This document shows, piece after piece, positions 24,836 through 32,998 of a stretch of DNA of 64,000 bases. This DNA comes from JBQTII01 sp052387905. Lineage in GTDB: Bacteria; Actinomycetota; Actinomycetes; Sporichthyales; Sporichthyaceae. The first letter of the stretch is position 1, and every line of letters begins with the position of its first letter. The notes under the pieces are model-generated. The model had not been told where the DNA came from. It saw only the letters and a program-made list of their open reading frames with translations, and searched no databases. Position numbers and translations under genes: made by a program. The stretch is from the NCBI GenBank assembly GCA_052387905.1, contig JBQTIR010000013.1, positions 70,436 through 134,435 on the forward strand. Direction: 5' to 3'.

Positions 24836-25294
24836 GTGAACTGCCCGTTCTGCCGGGTCTCGGACACCCGGGTCGTCGACTCGCGGACCGCCGAGGACGG
24901 CGCCGCGATCCGTCGACGCCGCCAGTGCGAGACCTGCGAGCGACGGTTCACCACCATTGAGGTCGCCAGCCTGGCCGTGCTCAAGCGCAGCGGCGCGATG
25001 GAGCCCTTCAGCCGGGACAAGGTCCTGGCCGGGGTCCGCAAGGCTTGCCAGGGCCGACCGGTCGATGATGATGCGCTCGCGGTCCTGGCGCACCGGGTCG
25101 AGGAGACCGTCCGTGGCCTCGGTAGCCCCGAGGTGCCGGCGCACGAGGTCGGCCTGGCGATCCTCGGGCCGCTGCGCTCCCTCGACGAGGTGGCCTACCT
25201 ACGCTTCGCCAGCGTCTATCGCAACTTCGACTCCATGGCCGACTTCGAGGCCGAGATCGCACTGCTGCGCGCCGAGCGCGTCGCAGTGAGCTGA
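24836..25294 (+). CDS. nrdR: Transcriptional repressor NrdR
   Basis: A 152-residue repressor of ribonucleotide reductase genes. The N-terminal zinc ribbon has CPFC (residues 3-6) and CETCERRF (about 31-38). The ATP-cone domain spans about 46-136 (VLKRSGAMEPFSRDKVLAGVRKAC), where ATP/dATP binding sets DNA affinity. The length is typical. The GTG at 24836 gives the invariant start MNCPFC. It lies directly upstream of nrdJ (107 nt), the standard actinobacterial pair, and likely controls it through the palindromes upstream. Confidence 0.96.
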   Translation: MNCPFCRVSDTRVVDSRTAEDGAAIRRRRQCETCERRFTTIEVASLAVLKRSGAMEPFSRDKVLAGVRKACQGRPVDDDALAVLAHRVEETVRGLGSPEVPAHEVGLAILGPLRSLDEVAYLRFASVYRNFDSMADFEAEIALLRAERVAVS

Positions 25295-25359
25295 CAGCAC
25301 GACGAACACCGCACCACCCACGCAGCAATCGGGGAAGAAACCAGAGAGAGCCCGGCATG

Positions 25360-25376
25360 ACCTGGCCCCGCCAGGT
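25360..25376 (+). promoter_or_regulatory. Hairpin in the nrdJ leader
   Basis: ACCTGGC-ccc-GCCAGGT is a perfect 7-bp stem with a 3-nt loop located 25 nt before the nrdJ start, between nrdR and nrdJ. It could modulate read-through or translation. Confidence 0.4.
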
Positions 25377-25401
25377 GTTGGGTCTTACAGGAGGACGTGA
25401 C

Positions 25402-28266
25402 GTGACGGAGACGGTGAACGGCGACACCCAGGCCGTGCCCGGGGGACAGCGGAGCAAGAGCAGCAAAGGGCGTTCGGGGGCGGGCTTGCGGATCGAGCGC
25501 ATCTTCACCACCCCCGGTGTGCACCCCTACGACGAGGTGAACTGGGAGCGCCGCGACGTCGTCATGACCAACTGGCGCGACGGCGCAGTCATCTTCGACC
25601 AGAAGGGCGTGGAGTTCCCCTCGTTCTGGTCGGTGAACGCGGCCAACATCGTCACCACCAAGTACTTCCGGGGTGCGGTGGGCGCCGAGACTCGCGAGTG
25701 GAGCCTGCGTCAGCTCATCGACCGGGTTGTGCTGACCTACCGCGCAGCCGGCGAACAGCACGGCTACTTCGCCACCCCGGCCGACGCCGAGGTCTTCGAG
25801 CACGAGCTCACCCACGCCCTGCTGCACCAGATCTTCTCGTTCAACTCACCGGTCTGGTTCAACGTCGGCACCGCGGCCCCCCAGCAGGTCTCCGCCTGCT
25901 TCATCCTCGCGGTCGACGACGAGATGAACTCGATCCTGAACTGGTACCGCGAGGAAGGCCTGATCTTCAAGGGCGGCTCCGGCGCGGGGCTCAATCTCTC
26001 GCGGATCCGGTCCTCCAAGGAACTGCTCAAGTCCGGGGGCACCGCCTCGGGCCCGGTCAGCTTCATGCGCGGCGCCGACGCCTCCGCGGGCACCATCAAG
26101 TCCGGCGGCGCCACTCGACGCGCGGCCAAGATGGTCATCCTCGACGTCGACCACCCCGACATCGCGGAGTTCATCGAGACCAAGTCTCGTGAGGAGAAGA
26201 AGATCCGGGTCCTGCGTGATGCCGGCTTCGACATGGACCTCGGTGGCTCCGACATCACCAGCGTCCAGTACCAGAACGCGAACAACTCGGTCCGCGTCAC
26301 CGACGAATTCATGCGCGCGGTCGAGGCCGGCTCGGAGTTCGGGCTGCGCGCCCGCACCACCGGCGAGGTCATCGAGACCGTCGATTCCCGTGAGCTGTTC
26401 CGGTCGATGGCCAAGGCGGCCTGGGAATGCGCCGACCCGGGCATCCAGTACGACGGCACCATCAACGACTGGCACACCTGCCCGGAGAGCGGACGGATCA
26501 CCGCGTCGAACCCGTGTTCGGAGTACATGCACCTGGACAACTCCTCGTGCAACCTGGCCTCGTTGAACCTGCTCAAGTTCCTGCGTGAGGACGGCACCTT
26601 CGACGCAGTGGCGTTCGCCAAGCTCGTCGAGCTGGTCATCACCGCGATGGACATCTCGATCTGCTTCGCGGACTTCCCGACCGAGCCGATCGCCGAGACC
26701 ACCCGCGCATTCCGTCAGCTCGGCATCGGCTACGCCAACCTCGGCGCCCTGCTGATGGCGACCGGCCGCGGTTACGACTCCGAGGGCGGGCGGACCATCG
26801 CCGCGGCGATCACGTCGCTGATGACCGGCACCGCGTACAAGCGTTCGGCCGAACTGGCCGCCGTCGTCGGCCCGTACGAGGGCTACGCCCGCAACTCCGA
26901 GGCCCACACCCGGGTCATGCGCAAGCACGCAGCCGCGAACGACGCGATCCGCACCATGGACGAGATGGACCGCTCGATCACCTCGCTGGCGACCAAGGCG
27001 TGGGCCGAATGCCTGAAGGCCGGCGCGGCCAACGGCTGGCGCAATTCCCAGGCCAGTGTGCTCGCCCCGACCGGCACCATCGGGCTGATGATGGACTGCG
27101 ACACCACCGGTATCGAGCCCGACCTGGCGTTGGTCAAGTTCAAGAAGCTCGTCGGTGGCGGCTCCATGCAGATCGTCAACCAGACGGTGCCGCGCGCCCT
27201 GGTCAAGCTCGGCTACCACGGTGAGCAGATCGAGGCGATCGTCGAGCACATCGCTGAGCACGGCCACGTCATCGACGCCCCGGGCCTACGCCCAGAGCAC
27301 TACGAGGTCTTCGACTGCGCGATGGGCGCCCGGGCCATCAAGGCGATGGGCCACGTGTCGATGATGGCCGCGGTCCAGCCGTTCATTTCCGGCGCGATCT
27401 CCAAGACGGTCAACCTGCCCGAGTCCGCCACGATCGACGAGATCGAGCAGGTCTACTCCCAAGGCTGGAAGCTCGGGCTCAAGGCACTCGCGGTCTACCG
27501 CGACAACTGCAAGGTAGGCCAGCCCCTCTCGATCGCCAAGACGGCGGCCGACGGCCTCGCGCAGGACGCCCCCGCCGGGGCCACGATCGAGTACCGCCCG
27601 ATCCGTAAGCGACTGCCCAAGGTCCGCGACTCCAAGACGGTCTCGTTCTCCGTCGGTGGGGCCGAGGGCTACATGATCGCCGGCGGTTACCCCGACGGCG
27701 GCCTGGGCGAGATCTTCCTCAAGATGAGCAAGCAGGGCTCCACACTCGCCGGGATGATGGACGCCTTCTCCATCGCGATCTCGATCGGCCTGCAGTACGG
27801 CGTCCCGCTGGACACCTTCGTGCAGAAGTTCACCAACATGCGCTTCGACCCGGCGGGCATGACCGATGACCCGGACGTGCGGATGTCGGCCTCGATCATG
27901 GACTACATCTTCCGCCGCCTCGCCCTGGACTTCCTCTCCCCCGAGGACCGCGGCGCGTTGGGCATCTACACCGCGGACGAGCGGGCCCGGCAGCTGGAGA
28001 CCGGCTCGTACTTCGATGACGGGGCTATCGACGACACCCTGGACGTCACGGCGCTCGCCCAGTCCGCCCCGATCGAGTCGGTCGACACCACCGTCGGTGG
28101 GGCCTCTGCCACCTGGGAGGCGCCGCGATCGTCGATGGAGCTGCTGGAGGCGCAGCAGGGCCGCACCGCCGACGCCCCGCTGTGCCTGTCCTGTGGGACC
28201 AAGATGCGTCCCGCCGGCTCCTGCTACGTCTGCGAGGGATGCGGCTCCACCTCCGGTTGCTCCTGA
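25402..28266 (+). CDS. nrdJ: Vitamin B12-dependent (class II) ribonucleotide reductase
   Basis: A 954-residue enzyme reducing ribonucleotides to deoxyribonucleotides using adenosylcobalamin. The start GTG at 25402 has AGGAGG 7 nt upstream. Visible conserved blocks are FWSVNAANIVTTKYFRG, FSFNSPVWFNVG, QQVSACFILAVDDEM (active-site Cys), GGSGAGLNLSRIRSS, NPCSEYMHLDNSSCNLASLN with the catalytic Asn-Cys-Glu cluster, and LAPTGTIGLMMDCDTTG. The C-terminal zinc-ribbon tail (CLSCGTK and CYVCEGCG) carries the redox cysteines. It is co-located with its repressor gene nrdR. No cobalamin riboswitch was recognised. Confidence 0.97.
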   Translation: MTETVNGDTQAVPGGQRSKSSKGRSGAGLRIERIFTTPGVHPYDEVNWERRDVVMTNWRDGAVIFDQKGVEFPSFWSVNAANIVTTKYFRGAVGAETREWSLRQLIDRVVLTYRAAGEQHGYFATPADAEVFEHELTHALLHQIFSFNSPVWFNVGTAAPQQVSACFILAVDDEMNSILNWYREEGLIFKGGSGAGLNLSRIRSSKELLKSGGTASGPVSFMRGADASAGTIKSGGATRRAAKMVILDVDHPDIAEFIETKSREEKKIRVLRDAGFDMDLGGSDITSVQYQNANNSVRVTDEFMRAVEAGSEFGLRARTTGEVIETVDSRELFRSMAKAAWECADPGIQYDGTINDWHTCPESGRITASNPCSEYMHLDNSSCNLASLNLLKFLREDGTFDAVAFAKLVELVITAMDISICFADFPTEPIAETTRAFRQLGIGYANLGALLMATGRGYDSEGGRTIAAAITSLMTGTAYKRSAELAAVVGPYEGYARNSEAHTRVMRKHAAANDAIRTMDEMDRSITSLATKAWAECLKAGAANGWRNSQASVLAPTGTIGLMMDCDTTGIEPDLALVKFKKLVGGGSMQIVNQTVPRALVKLGYHGEQIEAIVEHIAEHGHVIDAPGLRPEHYEVFDCAMGARAIKAMGHVSMMAAVQPFISGAISKTVNLPESATIDEIEQVYSQGWKLGLKALAVYRDNCKVGQPLSIAKTAADGLAQDAPAGATIEYRPIRKRLPKVRDSKTVSFSVGGAEGYMIAGGYPDGGLGEIFLKMSKQGSTLAGMMDAFSIAISIGLQYGVPLDTFVQKFTNMRFDPAGMTDDPDVRMSASIMDYIFRRLALDFLSPEDRGALGIYTADERARQLETGSYFDDGAIDDTLDVTALAQSAPIESVDTTVGGASATWEAPRSSMELLEAQQGRTADAPLCLSCGTKMRPAGSCYVCEGCGSTSGCS

Positions 28267-28276
28267 CACCCAACTG

Positions 28277-28362
28277 CGGTGATCAGGCGGGATGCATCGC
28301 AAGGCGGAGGAGGAGGCCGATACTGCACTTGTATCGGCGACGACGACAACGCAGCGAGGCGC
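28277..28362. repeat. Dispersed intergenic repeat, short copy (copy A)
   Basis: The block GCAAGGCGGAGGAGGAG followed by GCCGAT (28299-28321) matches 22 of 23 bases of the inverse-oriented copy at 37633-37655. The right arm CGACGACGACAACGC (28339-28353) also recurs there. Between them is a small hairpin (CGATAC-tgcactt-GTATCG). The element sits directly after nrdJ and overlaps only a spurious upstream extension of the next gene. Confidence 0.7.
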
Positions 28363-28393
28363 CCGCCTGGCGCCGCAGTGGCAGGAGCGCAGC

Positions 28394-29194
28394 GTGAATC
28401 GCAATAGTTGGTCCCAGTTGTTGCTGGGCCGTTCCTCACCGGACGCGGTCCAGCGGGCGGCGGGCCGGCAGTGGCTGCGCTGGTGGGGATGCGGGAGCGC
28501 GGCGGTCCTCGCCTCGATCGGGATTCCGCTGTTGGTGATCGGCACCTACAACTACGACCAGCGGCTGCGCGATGTGGGCACGCCGCAGATCGTGACCGTC
28601 ACCGAGGTGGAGGCCAACAACGCCGGCTCCACCTTCACCTTCCAGGTCGGTGGCAAGGACGTGTCCATCACCAACCCGGAGGTAGCCCCGCAGGTCGGTG
28701 ACGAGGTCGAGGTCGTCGTCGACCCGGATGGTCGCGCCGTTCTCGCCGATGATGTCGGCTCCACGGACAAGGCCATCGGCGACGCGGCGTTCGGGGTGTT
28801 CATCGCGCTGATCGTGCTGATCGGATTCGGCTGGGGTCCGGGCCTGGCGCCCTACCGCGCGCTGAAGGCGATCCGCGACCCGGGCATCATCAGCCAGTCC
28901 GCGATCGTGAAGATCGGCCCGTTCGAACGGGTCACCCCACCGCAGGGACGCCTCTACCAGGCCTGGCGGCGCGGAACCGGCAACTTTTACGACGTCGAGC
29001 TGGTCATGCCTGACAAGAGAGTCGTGCGCTGGTGCGGACGCTTCGGTCGGGTTCCCGGGGAAGGCGAGAAGGCCCGTCTGGTCGGGGGCGGCTTCGCCGG
29101 CGACTGGGTCGCCCTGGTCATCAACGTCAAGGGTTCCGAGGACGAACTGGTCTGCTGGCCGGCGGCGCAGGTGGCGGAGCCAGCAGCCACCTGA
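28394..29194 (+). CDS. Conserved membrane protein of unknown function
   Basis: A 266-residue protein that I do not recognise. A membrane helix near residues 33-52 (AAVLASIGIPLLVIGTYNY) is followed by an extracytoplasmic beta-rich region with TVTEVEANNAGSTFTFQVG. A second helix lies near 137-152 (FGVFIALIVLIGFGW), then a cytoplasmic C-terminal domain with a YDVELVMPDKRVVRWCGR segment. The layout resembles actinobacterial DUF3592-like proteins, but that is only an impression. The GTG at 28394 is chosen because the longer ATG start at 28292 lies inside the dispersed repeat. It is convergent with the Stealth gene. Confidence 0.6.
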   Translation: MNRNSWSQLLLGRSSPDAVQRAAGRQWLRWWGCGSAAVLASIGIPLLVIGTYNYDQRLRDVGTPQIVTVTEVEANNAGSTFTFQVGGKDVSITNPEVAPQVGDEVEVVVDPDGRAVLADDVGSTDKAIGDAAFGVFIALIVLIGFGWGPGLAPYRALKAIRDPGIISQSAIVKIGPFERVTPPQGRLYQAWRRGTGNFYDVELVMPDKRVVRWCGRFGRVPGEGEKARLVGGGFAGDWVALVINVKGSEDELVCWPAAQVAEPAAT

Positions 29195-29215
29195 GGCCGC
29201 ATGGCAGGGCGGCCC

Positions 29216-30925
29216 TCAGCTGCCGACAGTGGCCCGTTCGAAGGACGAGCGGATGGGGTAGTAGTCATTGAGGAAGGCACGCACGTCGGATTCGGCCATG
29301 GGATCGACGCCTGGCTGCGGGTCGTCGTTGAGGCAGAACACGTCGCGGTTGCGGTTGGCCAGCGCGGCCTGCAGGCGGGGTAGGTCACTGGCCCGGCCGA
29401 GGCTGTAGTAGTCGTAGCGCAGCGAGCCGACCACCGCCTTGCCGGTGATCTGCGCGTAGTAGTGGAACAGTTGATCGGCGACGATGTCGTCGTGGTGGCG
29501 GAACCGGCTCGCGCAGGTACGTCGGTAGACCTCGGCGAAGCGCGCCTCCATGTCCAGGTGGACGCTGCGCAACTGCGGGTACGGCGTGTGCTTGATGGCC
29601 CGCGAGATCGTGACGCCGAATTCGGCCTCGAGCAGCTCACGCATGTTGCGGGTCAGGTTGATGTGCGGCTCGGCCTTCGCGCTGGCCGATCCGAACGGGC
29701 GTCGGTTGTTCGACGGTGAGACCCGGGCGAGACCGCTGGGGGTGAAGAAGTGGTTGGGCCGCAACGAGCGGCCGAGGAAGAAGTCGTCATTGAAATAGAT
29801 GTAATGCTCGCTCAGGTCTGGGATGTGGTGCAGCCGGGAGATGATCGCGTTGGAGTTGAAGACCGGCAGCACGCTCTGGTCCTCGAAGATGTCGCGGTGG
29901 TCCACCAAGGTGATCTTCGGATGCGTGGTGTCCAGCCATTCTGGGCACTGACGATCCGTCACCAGATAGATGTGCCGAATCCACGGCGCGAACATCTCGA
30001 TCGAGCGCAGGGAATACCGCAGCTCGTCGCGCTGCAGGAAACGTTGATCACCTTGGGCGCCGGGGTGGTACTCCAGGCCCTCCTCGGCGGCGCGGGCCCG
30101 CTGCATGCGCTCGCGCCAGGCGGGGTCTGCGCCGTCAACCCAGGTGTAGACGGCGTCGATTCCGAAATCGACGTCGTCGACCATCCGCTGGGCAAAGACC
30201 TTGGCCGTCGGATAGGTACGGGCCGCGGAGGACCCCACTCCGACGGTGCCTTCGACCAGGGCGACGTCATCGAGTGTCAATTGGTCCGAGGCGACGTTGG
30301 GCCGCGGTGCGCTGACCGTTTTGGTCTTGGGATTCGTGGTCCAGAACTCGATTTCCGCGCCGTGTGCCGCGCCCAACAGCAGGGATCCGCTGGCGCTGCG
30401 GTAATAGCGCCATACCCGCACGACGCCGGCGGAGTTCAGGCCCGGTGACAGCGGTGCGGCGGTGACCGGTAGCGCCAGGCCGTCGCTGCTGCTGGCCTTG
30501 ATCACCACCTGCACGTAGACCGGCTCGTCCCGCCAGGTGTCGGCCAACGCCGCCAGCACTGCCTCGCGGTGGCAGACGTCGACCGCGACCACGTGACGGG
30601 GGGAGGAATCGTGGCGAACGGCGAAGGCCGGGATACCGGCAGCCTTCAGCGCTGCGTCCACGACCTCGAAGTTGGCCAGCAGCACCTCGACCGGCATCTG
30701 GTCACCCAGGGGCAGGCACCAGGACCGCTTGTCCAGCACGAGGTCGTTGCGGTCGGCGAACCGGCGTCGAGCACGCAGCACGCTGCGGGCCACCGCCTGG
30801 TTGACCTCCGGGGTGCCGGTCGAGGGGTCGAAGGCGCGCGTCACGCGGTAGGCCTGGCGCATCCCCCGCAGGCCGGCGTTGCGTGCATTCACCGCAGTCG
30901 TGGTGACCGAGCCGAACACACCCAT
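29216..30925 (-). CDS. Stealth family sugar-phosphotransferase
   Basis: A 569-residue protein of the Stealth family (hexose-1-phosphate transferases for phosphoglycans or capsules). The four conserved regions are seen in order: CR1 IDAVYTWVDGADPAWRERM; CR2 RDELRYSLRSIEMFAPWIR plus HIYLVTD and YIYFNDDFFLGR; CR3 HTPYPQLRSVHLDMEARF; CR4 NDDPQPGVD with FLNDYYPIRSSFE at the C-terminus. About 240 residues precede CR1 and may be a regulatory or substrate domain. By family it transfers a sugar phosphate to a surface glycan. No other capsule genes are nearby, so its acceptor is unknown. Confidence 0.92.
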   Translation of the reverse strand: MGVFGSVTTTAVNARNAGLRGMRQAYRVTRAFDPSTGTPEVNQAVARSVLRARRRFADRNDLVLDKRSWCLPLGDQMPVEVLLANFEVVDAALKAAGIPAFAVRHDSSPRHVVAVDVCHREAVLAALADTWRDEPVYVQVVIKASSSDGLALPVTAAPLSPGLNSAGVVRVWRYYRSASGSLLLGAAHGAEIEFWTTNPKTKTVSAPRPNVASDQLTLDDVALVEGTVGVGSSAARTYPTAKVFAQRMVDDVDFGIDAVYTWVDGADPAWRERMQRARAAEEGLEYHPGAQGDQRFLQRDELRYSLRSIEMFAPWIRHIYLVTDRQCPEWLDTTHPKITLVDHRDIFEDQSVLPVFNSNAIISRLHHIPDLSEHYIYFNDDFFLGRSLRPNHFFTPSGLARVSPSNNRRPFGSASAKAEPHINLTRNMRELLEAEFGVTISRAIKHTPYPQLRSVHLDMEARFAEVYRRTCASRFRHHDDIVADQLFHYYAQITGKAVVGSLRYDYYSLGRASDLPRLQAALANRNRDVFCLNDDPQPGVDPMAESDVRAFLNDYYPIRSSFERATVGS

Positions 30926-31021
30926 GGGTCGACCTGCTCCTTGCGCGAGGGTGCGTGCGCCGGGGCGCCGCTCCGGCGGGAAAGTCCGGACGTTAGCCAG
31001 TATCCGCCCCCGCGCGGGGGA

Positions 31022-31300
31022 TCAGCGCCTGCGACCCGTGATTCGTTGGGCCAACACGATGAAGAAGGTGGCCGTGAACGCTCCGGCAGCCCCGGAGAAA
31101 GCTCCGAAGAACGGCAGGATGGCGAACGCCGCGAACACCACTGAGGCCGCCAGCGCCCCGGAGATCGCTGCCACCCGTGCCGAGCTCTCAAAGCGCCCGG
31201 CGGGCCGGGCCGCGGCGGGAGTAGCGGCTGGTCTGGCGCGCCCGCTCAGGCTCGCCTCGGTCTCCGCGATCAGTCGTTCGATGTCGTCGTTCTTGGCCAT
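31022..31300 (-). CDS. Small two-helix membrane protein
   Basis: A 92-residue protein that I do not recognise. It has a charged N-terminus (MAKNDDIERLIAETEASLSG), an Ala/Pro/Arg-rich linker, and two hydrophobic helices at about residues 43-65 and 68-83, ending in a basic RITGRRR. The ATG at 31300 is preferred over a longer start at 31411 that would run into the neighbouring gene's leader. It is divergent from the spermidine-synthase-like gene. Confidence 0.6.
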   Translation of the reverse strand: MAKNDDIERLIAETEASLSGRARPAATPAAARPAGRFESSARVAAISGALAASVVFAAFAILPFFGAFSGAAGAFTATFFIVLAQRITGRRR

Positions 31301-31409
31301 GGGAGCATCCTGCCTGCTCGGACCGCCGCTGGCGAGACGGTGGGCCTCGCACGCAGGATTGTGGCGCGCGATCGAAGCGGCTCTCAGCATGGTGGGGTAG
31401 GACAGCGGC

Positions 31410-32912
31410 ATGTCGGATCCTGTACCAGCCAGCCCTGCTCCGCCCCTCGCCCTGCGGCCCTACCAGGGGCAGGCGCTGGTATTCGGAGCGTCGGCCGCGG
31501 TGTTGGTGGTCGAGATTCTGAGCCTGCGTCTGGTCGCTCCCTACGTCGGGCTCACGCTCGAGGTGAGCACCGCCGTGATCGGCTTCGCGCTCGCGGCGAT
31601 AGCCCTTGGGGCCTGGCTCGGCGGGATGCTCTCCGACCTGGTGGCCCCCGAACGTCTGCTCGGTCCGGTGTTCCTCGCCTCGGGTGCGCTCGTCCTGCTG
31701 GTGGGTCCGGCGGTGCGTCTGGCGGGGGAGGCCGTGGAAGGAGCCGACGCCAGCGCAGTTCTGCTGATGGCAGCGGTGGCGGTGTTCGGGCCGGCGGCGC
31801 TGCTGTCGGCCGTCAGCCCGATGGTCGTCAAGAGCCGGCTGTTCTCGTTGAGCCAGGCCGGCACGGTCGTGGGCGGGTACTCCAGCCTGGGCACGGTCGG
31901 CGCGCTGACCGGGACCTTCGTGACCGGTTTCCTGCTGGTGGCCACGGTGCCCACCAGCCGCGTGCTGTTCGTTCTCGGCGCCGGCCTGGTGCTCATCGGA
32001 GCAGCGCTGCTCGCGCGGGCACATCGGCGCAGCGCGGCAGTCGGTGCGACGCTGAGCCTGCTCGTCGGGTTGGGTGCGGCGAGCGTGGCGCCCCAACCGT
32101 GCGACGTGGAATCGGTCTACCACTGCGCACGCGTCGTTCCCGATCCCGATCGGGAGAGCGGCCGTTTCCTGCGTCTGGGCACGCTCAATCATTCCTACGT
32201 CGATCTCGACGATCCGCGGTACCTGCATTTTCCCTATCTGCGCGCATTCGCGGCCGCGGTGGCGGCTGCGCGCCCCGGCGCCGATGCCCTGCGCGCCCTG
32301 CACATCGGCGCCGGCGCCGCGACCTTTCCCCGGTACCTGCAGGCCGTGCGCGCGGGGAGCGAGCAGCGCGTGATCGAGATCGACGCCCACGTCATCGACC
32401 TCGCGCGCCGCGAGCTCGGCCTGCGCACCGGCGCCGGCCTGACGGTGCAGATCGAGGACGGCCGAACGGCGATGGCCGCCGAGCCTGCCGCCGGGCGGGA
32501 CCTGGTGGTGATGGACGCCTTCTCCGGGCTCAGCGTCCCGTGGCATCTGACGACGCGGGAGGCGGTGTCCGAGATCCGTCGCTCGATGGTGCCCGGAGGT
32601 CTCTACCTGGTCAACGTGATCGATTACGACGCCGCGCGCTTCGCCCGGGCCGAGATCGCGACGATCGCCGAACAGTTCGCGTCGGTGGTCCTGATCTCTC
32701 GCGCGTCGACGTTCGAGGGCAGCGGTGGGGGCAACGTGGTGATTCTCGCCTCGGACGCTGCGCTGCCGACCGCGGCGATCGCGAGCGCCGTCGCCGCGCA
32801 GGTGCCGGACTATGTGGTGCGCGCCGGGGCGCAGGTGGCTGACTTCGTCGACGGGGCTCAGATCCTCACCGACGACTTCGCTCCGGTCGACCAGTTGCTC
32901 ACCTCGCCCTAG
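31410..32912 (+). CDS. Membrane-fused spermidine synthase-like protein
   Basis: A 500-residue protein with two halves. Residues ~20-230 hold about seven membrane helices (for example ALVFGASAAVLVVEIL and AVIGFALAAIALGAWLGG). Residues ~240-495 form an S-adenosylmethionine-type fold of the polyamine synthase (PABS) family: LHIGAGAATFPRYLQ (glycine motif), VIEIDAHVIDLAR, the acidic VVMDAFSG and VPWHLTTREAVSEI. Such fused proteins are common in actinobacteria; few have been tested and many lack polyamine activity. No S-adenosylmethionine decarboxylase gene adjoins it, so the substrate is open. A near-consensus -10, TAGGAC, lies 6 nt before the ATG. Confidence 0.82.
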   Translation: MSDPVPASPAPPLALRPYQGQALVFGASAAVLVVEILSLRLVAPYVGLTLEVSTAVIGFALAAIALGAWLGGMLSDLVAPERLLGPVFLASGALVLLVGPAVRLAGEAVEGADASAVLLMAAVAVFGPAALLSAVSPMVVKSRLFSLSQAGTVVGGYSSLGTVGALTGTFVTGFLLVATVPTSRVLFVLGAGLVLIGAALLARAHRRSAAVGATLSLLVGLGAASVAPQPCDVESVYHCARVVPDPDRESGRFLRLGTLNHSYVDLDDPRYLHFPYLRAFAAAVAAARPGADALRALHIGAGAATFPRYLQAVRAGSEQRVIEIDAHVIDLARRELGLRTGAGLTVQIEDGRTAMAAEPAAGRDLVVMDAFSGLSVPWHLTTREAVSEIRRSMVPGGLYLVNVIDYDAARFARAEIATIAEQFASVVLISRASTFEGSGGGNVVILASDAALPTAAIASAVAAQVPDYVVRAGAQVADFVDGAQILTDDFAPVDQLLTSP

Positions 32913-32930
32913 CGCCGTCCACCACCTCAG

Positions 32931-32998
32931 CGGTGCTATTGGCCGAGAAGCAACGGAGCCTCGGCGGTGCTATTGGCCGAGAAGCAACGGAGCCTCGG
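32931..32998. repeat. 34-bp perfect tandem duplication at the 3' end of hrpA
   Basis: The 34 bases 32931-32964 are repeated identically at 32965-32998. The second copy contains the last ten hrpA codons and stop (complement of 32970-32999); the first copy restates the same codons and stop beyond the gene end. The unit is not a multiple of three. Confidence 0.92.

Noticed and set aside
24487..25401. Cobalamin riboswitch before nrdJ.
   Set aside because: No B12-box-like conserved core was seen; only short palindromes and a small hairpin.
28292..28393. Longer ATG start for the unknown membrane protein after nrdJ.
   Set aside because: The extension is encoded by the dispersed repeat and lacks a ribosome binding site.
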